IMG/VR virus record: IMGVR_UViG_3300046777_000501
Span: 1 to 21,916 of that record
DNA: 21,916 nucleotides
Source: a virus
Strand: one strand, 5' to 3'
The position numbers were made by a program, and so were the translations under genes. This document shows, one piece after another, positions 14,073-19,725 of the stretch. A model generated the notes under the pieces. That model did no database searches, was not told the DNA's origin, and saw nothing but the letters and a program-made list of their open reading frames with translations. Position 1 is the stretch's first letter, and each line of letters begins with the position of its first letter.

Positions 14073-14263
14073 GTGATTTATCTCTTGAGAAAGTTGTTGG
14101 TTGGTCCCTGATTGTGGGTATTGCTGCTAACACTCTTATGTGCCTGAATCTGTATCGTCAAATTGGTGATCTTGAGTATAAGGTTTATCAACTGGATAGC
14201 AATTTAAATTCTGCGATTCAATCTTTGAGTCGTGATGTTTGGGAACTGAAGATTAAACAATGA
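14069..14263 (+). CDS. Single-pass membrane protein with coiled tail (64 aa)
   Basis: Residues about 8-28 (KVVGWSLIVGIAANTLMCLN) form one hydrophobic helix, followed by a heptad-like tail (LEYKVYQLDSNLNSAIQSLS). The plan resembles small phage membrane or spanin-like anchors, but nothing ties it to lysis. ATGA-coupled to the previous and next genes; the following gene encodes an exported protein, so both may work at the envelope. Confidence 0.7.
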   Translation: MSDLSLEKVVGWSLIVGIAANTLMCLNLYRQIGDLEYKVYQLDSNLNSAIQSLSRDVWELKIKQ

Positions 14264-14664
14264 AACACCTTCTTGCTCTTGCCGCTGTCTTGATTGCATC
14301 TCCTGTATTTGCTACTCCTTCTTCGGATGAGAGTAAATACACTCCAACTGCACCCAAAATTTATCGCCCGTTCACTTATGAAACTCCCTGTATGTTGGAA
14401 TATAGGGATCAAACTTATCCTGATGTGTGTAAGGTAGTTGAAACCCGTGAGACTGGTGGAGCACTTCGCACTCGCAATATCTTTTCCAATCGATTTCGTT
14501 TGACGATTAAGGGTCGCTTTGATAAACAGAAAGGTTATATGACTTGGGATAGTCACAACAAACGTGAATACAAGTGGGAATATAAAATTGGTGGCAATCA
14601 AGATTCGGGTGCCTGGACCTATGTAATGCCTGGTTTTCTTGTTCAAAATGTATCTTGGGATTGA
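14260..14664 (+). CDS. Exported hypothetical protein with signal peptide
   Basis: A 134-aa protein with a textbook Sec signal: MKHLLALAAVLIASPVFA, cleavage expected after Ala18 (VFA-TPS). The mature part is about 116 aa, polar, with two Cys (CMLEYRDQTYPDVC) that could form a disulfide in the periplasm, and beta-rich strands after residue 70 (RFRLTIKGRF, YKWEYKIGG). Cyanophages often carry such small periplasmic proteins of unknown role; superinfection exclusion or host envelope modification is possible but unproven. Confidence 0.75.
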   Translation: MKHLLALAAVLIASPVFATPSSDESKYTPTAPKIYRPFTYETPCMLEYRDQTYPDVCKVVETRETGGALRTRNIFSNRFRLTIKGRFDKQKGYMTWDSHNKREYKWEYKIGGNQDSGAWTYVMPGFLVQNVSWD

Positions 14665-14873
14665 TGACAATGACTGAAGTAAATGTACAACTGAATGTTC
14701 ATGAAATTGGTGTGATTCTATCTGCACTGCAGGAACTCAACCTGCGTGAAGAAAATAGAATTGCACGGGAATATGGAAGTGTGCCAGCACTTTATAACAA
14801 ACTCTACTCGCTCTGGGAGCAGATGGACAGTTCGCAAACTGGTCTACGGAACGACGTGGTGCCGTCCTTCTGA
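14664..14873 (+). CDS. Small helical hypothetical protein (69 aa)
   Basis: ATG at 14664 overlaps the previous stop; an ATG two codons on (14670) is the alternative. The product VQLNVHEIGVILSALQELNL and onward is helical and ends in a segment (DSSQTGLRNDVVPSF) that is translated through cassette F's stem. So the promoter cassette has been absorbed into this gene's end. Confidence 0.65.
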   Translation: MTMTEVNVQLNVHEIGVILSALQELNLREENRIAREYGSVPALYNKLYSLWEQMDSSQTGLRNDVVPSF

Positions 14874-14905
14874 CCTATAATACTAAGGTAATCGAGAGAC
14901 ACCCC
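14834..14905 (+). promoter_or_regulatory. Stem-loop/promoter cassette F
   Basis: Head AAACTGGTC overlapping the previous gene, a GGTC...GACC outer pairing with inner GACG/CGTC, TATAAT at 14876-14881, and leader TAAGGTAATCGAGAGACACC up to the ATG at 14906. Identical to cassette E over 27 bases from CCTATAATAC onward although the stem sequence differs. Confidence 0.75.
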
Positions 14906-15127
14906 ATGCAACTGATCCAAGGCGCCATGCAGGTTGACTTCTATCCCGCCGCTGGTCTGACCGACAAGTTTGTTCAGGTTGTGAGTTTTGATGGTGCTGA
15001 GATGAGCGAGCGTCTGATCTCTAAGCGTGAGATGCAGCGTCAGGCAGATGAGCGTATCAATCAGTATGGTTATCAAGTGACCAAGTTTCACACTTCCCCC
15101 CGTATCAAAATGATGGTGTGCTGCTGA
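14906..15127 (+). CDS. Small hypothetical protein (73 aa), cassette-driven
   Basis: Starts 25 bases after cassette F's TATAAT. The 73-aa product MQLIQGAMQVDFYPAAGLTD has a beta-rich N-terminal half and a basic, Gln/Arg-rich helix (RQADERINQYGYQ), ending MMVCC. The shape suggests a small binding protein. The stop overlaps the next ATG. Function unknown. Confidence 0.7.
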   Translation: MQLIQGAMQVDFYPAAGLTDKFVQVVSFDGAEMSERLISKREMQRQADERINQYGYQVTKFHTSPRIKMMVCC

Positions 15128-15264
15128 TGACTCGCAAATATGTTTTCTATGGTGCCCTGATTGCGATTGGCATGTTGAGTTACAACTATTGGTTAATTCA
15201 ACGTGACAATCGCATGTTTGACTCTTACTATTGTCAGACGATAGGATGTGCCAATGAACGATGA
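15127..15264 (+). CDS. Single-pass membrane protein (45 aa)
   Basis: The 45-aa product is MTRKYVFYGALIAIGMLSYN, continuing into a charged C-terminal half with two Cys. One hydrophobic helix (residues about 5-24) after a positively charged start gives an N-in orientation. It fills the 126-base gap between two genes and overlaps both. Function unknown; small membrane proteins are frequent in this part of the window. Confidence 0.6.
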   Translation: MTRKYVFYGALIAIGMLSYNYWLIQRDNRMFDSYYCQTIGCANER

Positions 15265-15436
15265 AGACATTACCCAATTTATTAAAGCATTTGAGGATTT
15301 TATGAGTCATTCCGAAACTGAGATCAATGCCCATGAAAAGTGGGAAGAGGCAAGGAATTACACCGAAATGCTGTATGAACAGAAGGCAGCAGAACTTGAG
15401 ATTACGGTTGATTATTACATGGCAGAGTTTGTATGA
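15254..15436 (+). CDS. Acidic helical protein (60 aa)
   Basis: ATG at 15254 with AGGATG a few bases before is preferred over the upstream GTG. The 60-aa product MNDEDITQFIKAFEDFMSHS is acidic and helical with a Tyr-rich end. It overlaps the membrane protein gene and the next gene. No domain recognised. Confidence 0.65.
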   Translation: MNDEDITQFIKAFEDFMSHSETEINAHEKWEEARNYTEMLYEQKAAELEITVDYYMAEFV

Positions 15437-15603
15437 ATGAGCAGACGAAACTGATTCTTGCACTTATACAGATTGATAATCTAACCTCACTGATTGCTGA
15501 GAATGAGTATCAGAAGTTTTTGTATTCTCATCTGATTCAAGTCCAAGTTGAACTGAAAAGGCAGTTGACAAATCTAAATCATTCATCTACAATTAAGGAG
15601 TAA
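15433..15603 (+). CDS. Small helical hypothetical protein (56 aa)
   Basis: ATGA coupling with the previous gene. The product MNEQTKLILALIQIDNLTSL is amphipathic and helical, with a second helix (FLYSHLIQVQVELKRQ). Its 3' end contains a very good sigma70 promoter (15565-15593), so this gene both closes one operon and hosts the start of the next. Function unknown. Confidence 0.7.
   Translation: MNEQTKLILALIQIDNLTSLIAENEYQKFLYSHLIQVQVELKRQLTNLNHSSTIKE
15565..15593 (+). promoter_or_regulatory. Strong sigma70-like promoter
   Basis: TTGACA (15565-15570), 17-bp spacer, TACAAT (15588-15593). Consensus -35 and five-of-six -10 at ideal spacing; the transcript would start near 15600 and lead into the ATG at 15617. 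AAGGAG lies between, but 16 bases before the ATG, too far to be ideal. Confidence 0.8.
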
Positions 15604-15616
15604 TTTACACATAACA

Positions 15617-15862
15617 ATGAAGTACATTTATTTGGTTGACTATTGGGTTCCTTTTCCCTCATCTGAGTATGGTGGAATCATCAATGTGATTGCCGAGGAT
15701 GATCAGGAATGCTTCGATCTTTTAACAAACAAGTCTCTGGAAGAGACGCGAATGTTTGATGAAAAGTATGAAGATCGTGTGATGCCAAACATTGTCAAGG
15801 CACCAAGATTTGCTCTTGTGGATGATGAAGAGTCCCGCATTGTTGACATTTTTCTGACATAA
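15617..15862 (+). CDS. Hypothetical protein (81 aa), promoter-proximal
   Basis: First gene after the strong promoter at 15565. The 81-aa product starts MKYIYLVDYWVPFPSSEYGG, an aromatic beta-strand start, continues with an acidic helix (DDQECFDLLTNKSLEETRMF) and ends with a strand (RFALVDDEESRIVDIFL). A ferredoxin-like beta-alpha-beta fold would fit. Similar proteins occur in cyanophages (recollection). Likely early. Confidence 0.75.
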   Translation: MKYIYLVDYWVPFPSSEYGGIINVIAEDDQECFDLLTNKSLEETRMFDEKYEDRVMPNIVKAPRFALVDDEESRIVDIFLT

Positions 15863-15870
15863 ATTATAAA
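15843..15870 (+). promoter_or_regulatory. Sigma70-like promoter at gene end
   Basis: TTGACA (15843-15848), 16-bp spacer, TATAAA (15865-15870). The -35 lies in the last codons of the previous gene. The transcript would start near 15878 and give a leader of about 12 bases before the ATG at 15890. Confidence 0.65.
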
Positions 15871-15889
15871 GTAACATTCAGTAATAAAC

Positions 15890-16162
15890 ATGTCCGAACA
15901 AAAATTTTATCGTATCTTGCAAGAGTTTACTGATGGATGGGATTTGGTTGCACCTAGACTGACCAAAGAACAATCTGATGAACTCCTCAACACTCTATTG
16001 AACACTGGTGTTAATCCAGATCATTTAAAGGTGGTTGATGAACCAAATCCAGAAGAACCAAATGATGATAGAGCGTACAGACCTTTTATTCCGAAAGAGA
16101 GTTCAACCGAAGACATTCCAATTCAAGGAACTTGGCCTCCTCCAACTCCAGTCGAAGAATAA
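15890..16162 (+). CDS. Hypothetical protein with Pro/Glu-rich tail (90 aa)
   Basis: A 90-aa product: a helical N-terminal domain (MSEQKFYRILQEFTDGWDLV), an EQSDELLNTLLNTGVNPDHL segment with a helix-turn that resembles small protein-binding repeats, then a disordered Pro/Asp/Glu-rich tail (EPNPEEPNDDRA..., ...WPPPTPVEE). Has its own upstream promoter. Function unknown; the tail suggests a protein-interaction role. Confidence 0.7.
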   Translation: MSEQKFYRILQEFTDGWDLVAPRLTKEQSDELLNTLLNTGVNPDHLKVVDEPNPEEPNDDRAYRPFIPKESSTEDIPIQGTWPPPTPVEE

Positions 16163-16169
16163 TTGACAC

Positions 16170-16451
16170 ATGATGATTGAGTTTCCCCACAAGGCACCGA
16201 AAGGAATGTATTATGAGCAGACAGAGTTTAAACGCAATGTTATTGCTATCTGGATTCATTATCAGCGTCGGTTTGATTACAATTTGGGTGATCCCGTCCG
16301 TTGTATCTGGGGATTCTACAACACCAAAAAAAGAGTCTATCATGCCCCCGTCAACTCCAAAACCATTGGATCAGTCGTGGACATAAATGATACCACGCCG
16401 TATTCTGCAATGATTCCAAAGCAAACTCCACTTGAATCTGCATTTGTATGA
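16170..16451 (+). CDS. Conserved-looking cyanophage hypothetical protein (93 aa)
   Basis: A 93-aa product beginning MMIEFPHKAPKGMYYEQTEF, with VIAIWIHYQRRFDYNLGDPV and a C-terminal segment ending LESAFV. I recognise this form from cyanophage genomes but know no function. The central RCIWGFYNTKKRVYHAP strand pair is basic and aromatic, which could suit nucleic-acid binding. A second frame inside it encodes a possible membrane peptide (16213-16386). Confidence 0.8.
   Translation: MMIEFPHKAPKGMYYEQTEFKRNVIAIWIHYQRRFDYNLGDPVRCIWGFYNTKKRVYHAPVNSKTIGSVVDINDTTPYSAMIPKQTPLESAFV
16213..16386 (+). CDS. Possible nested membrane peptide (57 aa)
   Basis: Within the 16170-16451 gene, in another frame, ATG at 16213 with AAGGAATG upstream opens 57 codons: MSRQSLNAMLLLSGFIISVG, a strong membrane helix extending to about residue 33, then a Pro/Thr/Ser-rich tail. 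Out-of-frame genes of this kind occur in phages, but hydrophobic shadow frames are common too. No independent evidence. Confidence 0.25.
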   Translation: MSRQSLNAMLLLSGFIISVGLITIWVIPSVVSGDSTTPKKESIMPPSTPKPLDQSWT

Positions 16452-16741
16452 ACTACACACCTCAAGTCAATGATTATGTCATCTGGACCAAAGGTGTGGA
16501 AGGATGGGTGTATTTCAAAGATAAAGAATACATCACGATTGAACAATCTGTACGTCCAAAGGATGATGTCAATTATCGGTGTTGTTCTCTTCATCGCAAT
16601 GAAAGAGTGCTTGTGCTTTGTTATCCAGAACAATGGAAAGAACTGACCTATGTAAGATCAAGAGATTCAAGATATGAAGAAGAAAAAGACATTCTGGAGA
16701 TTGTGGGCGAAGTCATTGGGGGAGAAAGCGACGAAAAATGA
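16448..16741 (+). CDS. Hypothetical SH3-like beta protein (97 aa)
   Basis: A 97-aa product: MNYTPQVNDYVIWTKGVEGW, then VYFKDKEYITIEQSVRPKDD and CCSLHRNERVLVLCYPEQW, a series of short strands as in small barrels, followed by an acidic helix (YEEEKDILEIVGEVIGG). Tight coupling to both neighbours. The type is common in cyanophages (recollection). Function unknown. Confidence 0.75.
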   Translation: MNYTPQVNDYVIWTKGVEGWVYFKDKEYITIEQSVRPKDDVNYRCCSLHRNERVLVLCYPEQWKELTYVRSRDSRYEEEKDILEIVGEVIGGESDEK

Positions 16742-16916
16742 CAGAGAATCAGATCACATTGCTGGTATACGGAGCATTATATTCGCTACTTATCTCATTA
16801 CTAATCTATTCATTATTGCAGGCGTCATAAGACATTGGAATGACAATGAAATACCAAGTTGTATATTACAAATCGAAGAAGAACAAAACGACAAAACAAA
16901 CCGCAATTTTCTATAA
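16674..16916 (+). CDS. Basic-headed single-pass membrane protein (80 aa)
   Basis: ATG at 16674 lies within the previous gene and overlaps it by 68 bases. The product starts MKKKKTFWRLWAKSLGEKAT, then one membrane helix (IRSIIFATYLITNLFIIAGV) and an acidic tail. The basic head and single helix give a cytoplasmic N-terminus. Known-looking cyanophage small membrane protein, role unknown. Confidence 0.65.
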   Translation: MKKKKTFWRLWAKSLGEKATKNDRESDHIAGIRSIIFATYLITNLFIIAGVIRHWNDNEIPSCILQIEEEQNDKTNRNFL

Positions 16917-16995
16917 CATTGAGGATGCTACATTATGGGAACAACACGTGAAGAATTCAGGTTTTCTGAACAGCGAAATTATACCCGTGTTCTGA
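16846..16995 (+). CDS. Small basic protein overlapping its neighbours (49 aa)
   Basis: ATG at 16846 (or 16840) gives MKYQVVYYKSKKNKTTKQTA, then IFYNIEDATLWEQHVKNSGF and IIPVF: a beta-alpha-beta mini-protein of the kind common in cyanophages. It overlaps the membrane protein gene by 71 bases and the next gene by 61, in different frames. Long overlaps raise doubt, but the protein's regular fold-like pattern argues that it is real. Confidence 0.65.
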   Translation: MKYQVVYYKSKKNKTTKQTAIFYNIEDATLWEQHVKNSGFLNSEIIPVF

Positions 16996-17195
16996 TACCT
17001 GTTTATTGTGTATTATCTGCCATTGTTGGTTATGCACTGGCAGGACCAATGGCAGAAACCAGCACAGTCAATCGTACACTGAAATTGTGCAATGAAAAAC
17101 CATTGGAATGCAAGTTCAAGTATGACATGGTGAGGTATCAAGAAACGGGACAAATCCCCTACAAAGAGGTAAAGGCAGTTAAGGACTCTAAATAA
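16935..17195 (+). CDS. Membrane protein MGTTREEF type (86 aa)
   Basis: An 86-aa product beginning MGTTREEFRFSEQRNYTRVL, with one membrane helix (LIPVYCVLSAIVGYALAGPM, residues about 20-39) and an exported part with two Cys (CNEKPLEC) that may form a disulfide. I recall close equivalents in cyanophages. Function unknown; envelope location inferred. Confidence 0.75.
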   Translation: MGTTREEFRFSEQRNYTRVLIPVYCVLSAIVGYALAGPMAETSTVNRTLKLCNEKPLECKFKYDMVRYQETGQIPYKEVKAVKDSK

Positions 17196-17218
17196 CAAAA
17201 AGAGTTTCTTTCTGATCA

Positions 17219-18340
17219 ATGTCGGTTGCCATATCCACGACTCCATTGTATTCATCTGGTCCAATCAGTTTTTCTTCATTAAGAACTGAATTTCAACAAC
17301 CAGTGAATCCTGGTCAAATTTCTGCATCTGAATTAAGAAGAATCACCGCAACGGATAACACTGATCCAGTTGTACCTGACGCAACAGAAAATGCTCAGAT
17401 TACGACTGCAAATGATTGGAAGGCACAATCATTCCGTTATTCGATCAAGCGTTATGATATCATTCAATCTGGAACCGATGTGAACACACCATCGACTCCT
17501 TCTGCGAATGGTATCAATCTTGAGAATAATGTTTATTGGAATAATAATTTAACCAAGAACATTAAGAAGAGAGCTTACGTTACTGGTACATGTGCCAACA
17601 TTTCAACAGGTGCTTATGGTGCATCTTTTAATGCAACTGCCTACAATTTAAAGATTCATGTTGATGGATTTGTTTATGGGCAAGGTGGATTAGGAGCACC
17701 AAAAACTGGTGGTCAAATTAAAGGATCAAATGGTGGACCTGCATTGTATGTGAATTCATCTGGAGGATCTGTAGAAATCATTGTAGGTGGATCTGCAAGA
17801 ATCTGGGCTGGTGGTGCTGGTGGTAGTCGCGGTGCCACTGGTGCAACAGGAAGTTCTGGACAATGTACGACTTATTATAATCAAGATACTGCACAAGGAT
17901 GCCCAAGTCCTCCTGCATGTAATGCTGGATCCACCAAGGATAATGGAACCAGACAAGTTAGTCCATCTCCTTGTTACACACAATTCAAGGGTCCGACATA
18001 TTATCCTTATGTACGTCAGTGTGAATATTCTCAGACATTTGCCGTTCCTGGTGCTCCTGGTGGTGCTGGTGGTAAAGGTGGCGATGGACAAGGTTACAGT
18101 GTCACAAGAACCGATGCTCCATTTTTAGGACAAACTGATGGACCTGATGTTGGTACAAATGGTGGATGTCCAACTTATGGTGGAACGGGCAATAATGGAG
18201 ATAGAGGATCAAATGGTGGTGATTGGGGAACTGATTCTGCTGCCACAAATCTATCTGCTGGTGGTACTGCTGGAAGAGCAATTACTGGATCCAATTATAC
18301 AACAACAGGCGCCACATCAAATATCAAAGGTTTTTACTAA
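17219..18340 (+). CDS. Gly-rich tail-fibre/adhesin-like protein
   Basis: A 373-aa protein. N-terminal segment PLYSSGPISFSSLRTEFQQP resembles the 'ISFSxLR' start shared by cyanophage fibre and structural proteins. Residues about 100-200 are beta-rich. The rest is Gly-rich: short collagen-like GXY runs (GSRGATGATGSSGQ, PGAPGGAGGKGGDGQG), with a Cys-rich insertion of six Cys between about 213 and 270. The Gly-rich part is like the polyglycine adhesin tips of T-even gp38-type proteins. Likely role: host surface recognition in the virion. It could instead be another virion-associated structural protein. No clear Shine-Dalgarno. Confidence 0.65.
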   Translation: MSVAISTTPLYSSGPISFSSLRTEFQQPVNPGQISASELRRITATDNTDPVVPDATENAQITTANDWKAQSFRYSIKRYDIIQSGTDVNTPSTPSANGINLENNVYWNNNLTKNIKKRAYVTGTCANISTGAYGASFNATAYNLKIHVDGFVYGQGGLGAPKTGGQIKGSNGGPALYVNSSGGSVEIIVGGSARIWAGGAGGSRGATGATGSSGQCTTYYNQDTAQGCPSPPACNAGSTKDNGTRQVSPSPCYTQFKGPTYYPYVRQCEYSQTFAVPGAPGGAGGKGGDGQGYSVTRTDAPFLGQTDGPDVGTNGGCPTYGGTGNNGDRGSNGGDWGTDSAATNLSAGGTAGRAITGSNYTTTGATSNIKGFY

Positions 18341-18347
18341 TTTGTGT

Positions 18348-18353
18348 TATAAT
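18348..18353 (+). promoter_or_regulatory. Extended -10 promoter TGTTATAAT
   Basis: TGTTATAATAG with TATAAT at 18348-18353, 23 bases before the ATG at 18377. No good -35. TTTGGAGAATCATTAG follows, giving GGAG as ribosome binding site. Confidence 0.5.
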
Positions 18354-18376
18354 AGTAGTATTTGGAGAATCATTAG

Positions 18377-19201
18377 ATGGCAGAGAGTGAATATCCCTCA
18401 TTAGGTGATCAGGGAAAAAATCTGGCAAAGTTTACATTTGAAGTTTTAAAGGAAGCATTCAAAGGTGGAACTGAATCTCTCTTTGTGAATGAAGAGATTC
18501 AACGCAAACGTCTGGATATTTGTAGAGCATGTAATTACTTCGATCCTGATCAAGGTCGTTGTAGACATTGTGGTTGTTTCCTTGCTTATAAGGTTCGCTT
18601 CTCATTAGAATCCTGTCCTCTTGAGAAATGGACAGTGAGTGAGGAAGATTGGATGGAAAAAACATTCGATCAATTCAAGGAAAAGATTCTGAATCCAGAT
18701 CCAGAAACTCCACGTCCACGATTCCCATTTGAAAAGGAATTGGGTACAAAGTATAGTTGGACAATGCCTGAACCTGATGGTCGTACATTGCACTGGTATT
18801 GGAATGGTTCGATGTGGGAATTCGATGAAACTCCTGATGAACCCAATTATAGTGAAGAAGAAGTAGAAGCACATCGTTTGATGATTGAAGAACAACAACG
18901 TCAGTTTCAGTCGGATACTACTGGATTTGTTGATCATCCTATTATGCAACAAGATTCTCCAGATGTAATGATGTGGAAAAAAATGGAGAGAGAAAGACTC
19001 ATTGCAGAGGGTATTGATCCTGATGTATTGGATCAAAAAGATGAGAAAGATGAACAGCAAATTGATGAAGATACAAACTATTTGATTGATTCTATTATTG
19101 ATGAGATTGCAATGAATACACTGGAATCTGTTGTTGAAGAAGAGGTAAAACCTAAGAAAAAGAGAGGTAGACCAAAGAAGGTGAAAAATACCGAAAATTG
19201 A
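18377..19201 (+). CDS. Cys-cluster protein with C-terminal AT-hook
   Basis: A 274-aa protein. Residues 46-85 contain C49-xx-C52, C62-xx-C65-x-C67 and C80 (ICRAC, CRHCGC, ESCPLEKW), a probable zinc ribbon of a kind seen in cyanophage virion or tail-associated proteins. A Trp-rich segment follows (HWYWNGSMWEFDE at about 132-146), then a long acidic helical region, and the C-terminus is KKKRGRPKKVK (260-270), a classic AT-hook that binds the minor groove of AT-rich DNA. AT-rich DNA with inverted repeats lies directly downstream. Family not recognised with certainty. It ends at a good terminator. Confidence 0.75.
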   Translation: MAESEYPSLGDQGKNLAKFTFEVLKEAFKGGTESLFVNEEIQRKRLDICRACNYFDPDQGRCRHCGCFLAYKVRFSLESCPLEKWTVSEEDWMEKTFDQFKEKILNPDPETPRPRFPFEKELGTKYSWTMPEPDGRTLHWYWNGSMWEFDETPDEPNYSEEEVEAHRLMIEEQQRQFQSDTTGFVDHPIMQQDSPDVMMWKKMERERLIAEGIDPDVLDQKDEKDEQQIDEDTNYLIDSIIDEIAMNTLESVVEEEVKPKKKRGRPKKVKNTEN

Positions 19202-19208
19202 CTAAATT

Positions 19209-19229
19209 ACCCCTTTTTAGGGGTTTTTT
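19209..19229 (+). terminator. Rho-independent terminator
   Basis: Six-bp stem ACCCCT/AGGGGT with a TTTT loop (19209-19224) followed by a T run to 19229, eight bases after the TGA at 19201. Closes the fibre/Cys-cluster gene block. Confidence 0.85.
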
Positions 19230-19230
19230 A

Positions 19231-19345
19231 ATGTAAATTTAATTAAAAAATATATTAAAAAACATATATTGCTATTTTATTTGATTCTCAATAAGTGAAT
19301 AATTAATGAGAATCAATAGTGTATTATAGTTGAGAATAAGTCTTC
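19231..19345. other. AT-rich non-coding block
   Basis: About 115 bases, almost wholly A and T, without a plausible gene on either strand. It holds A/T homopolymer-like runs, the 10-bp inverted repeat at 19281-19316 and a TTGAGAATAAG element (19330-19340) found again at 20043-20053. It would melt easily. It ends abruptly against the GC-rich hairpin at 19409. Confidence 0.7.
19281..19316. repeat. 10-bp perfect inverted repeat in AT-rich block
   Basis: TTGATTCTCA at 19281-19290 and its exact reverse complement TGAGAATCAA at 19307-19316, separated by 16 A/T-rich bases. The left arm belongs to a 14-bp element TTGATTCTCAATAA that recurs unchanged at 20018-20031. Confidence 0.8.
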
Positions 19346-19408
19346 TAAATGCTCATAAATGCCTCCAGGTCTTGTGAGCTTAGCGAGCGTATCATAAGAC
19401 GCGCAGTT

Positions 19409-19450
19409 TGTCAAGCCCCGCCGCCGCACCAAAATCCAGGGGGGTTGACA
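19409..19450 (+). repeat. GC-rich hairpin overlapping the -35
   Basis: TGTCAA (19409-19414) pairs perfectly with TTGACA (19445-19450), and the adjoining CCCC (19416-19419) with GGGG. The loop includes CGCCGCCGCACC. The right arm is the -35 box of the promoter at 19445. The GC content contrasts sharply with the AT-rich block before it. Position just upstream of an early-type promoter fits the PeSL cassettes. Confidence 0.7.
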
Positions 19451-19473
19451 ATCTTATAAGACTATGGTAGAAT
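19445..19473 (+). promoter_or_regulatory. Near-perfect sigma70 promoter P1
   Basis: TTGACA (19445-19450), 17-bp spacer containing the palindrome TCTTATAAGA (19452-19461), TAGAAT (19468-19473). Best promoter in the window. The first CTCGACTAG repeat starts at 19474, directly after the -10, so a bound protein there would overlap the transcription start near 19480. Confidence 0.85.
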
Positions 19474-19725
19474 CTCGACTAGATGTTACGAGAAGCACAC
19501 AAATCTCGACGAGAATACATATATATCATTATGATCTCGACGAGAACGTGCATCATAAGGGCTTGCAATCTCGTCGAGCTATATGCTATAATACACAAGT
19601 CAATCAATCTCGACGAGCTTATGTACGACGACTACGATATCGACTATACATTCAGCAACGATTATAATCTCGACGAGGATTCATACTACGAGAATTATGC
19701 ACGAGGTGATGCAGATCTCGACGAG
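19474..19725. repeat. Array of seven CTCGACGAG near-palindromes
   Basis: Copies at 19474 (CTCGACTAG, one mismatch), 19505, 19536, 19570 (reverse orientation, CTCGTCGAG), 19609, 19669 and 19717, each nine bases. Intervals are 31, 31, 34, 39, 60 and 48. All are preceded by AT; six of seven share [A/G]AT. The first three are spaced out of frame; the last four are all in the frame of the downstream acidic ORF, reading Leu-Asp-Glu or Leu-Val-Glu. The 9-mer is CTCG-A-CGAG, a perfect 4-bp palindrome around one central base. Confidence 0.9.
19563..19592 (+). promoter_or_regulatory. Possible promoter P2 inside repeat array
   Basis: TTGCAA (19563-19568), 18-bp spacer that contains the inverted repeat copy CTCGTCGAG, TATAAT (19587-19592) in CTATAATAC, the same -10 context as the stem-loop cassettes. 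It would drive the ORF at 19621 with a leader of about 20 bases. Confidence 0.55.

Noticed and set aside
17787-18128. Leu/Val-rich frame within the fibre gene
   Set aside because: A frame-shifted reading of Gly-rich GGTGGT-type codons; no start signal of its own.
19346-19444. tRNA or small structured RNA gene
   Set aside because: I looked for acceptor/T-loop patterns (GTTCGA, CCA end) and found none; only the hairpin at 19409-19450 is supported.
19483-19620. N-terminal extension of the acidic ORF
   Set aside because: It would begin almost at the transcription start of P1 and its residues are basic and irregular, unlike the rest; ATG 19621 is preferred.
19474-19725. CRISPR array
   Set aside because: Repeats are only nine bases, spacers vary from 22 to 51 bases and partly code for protein; no cas genes.
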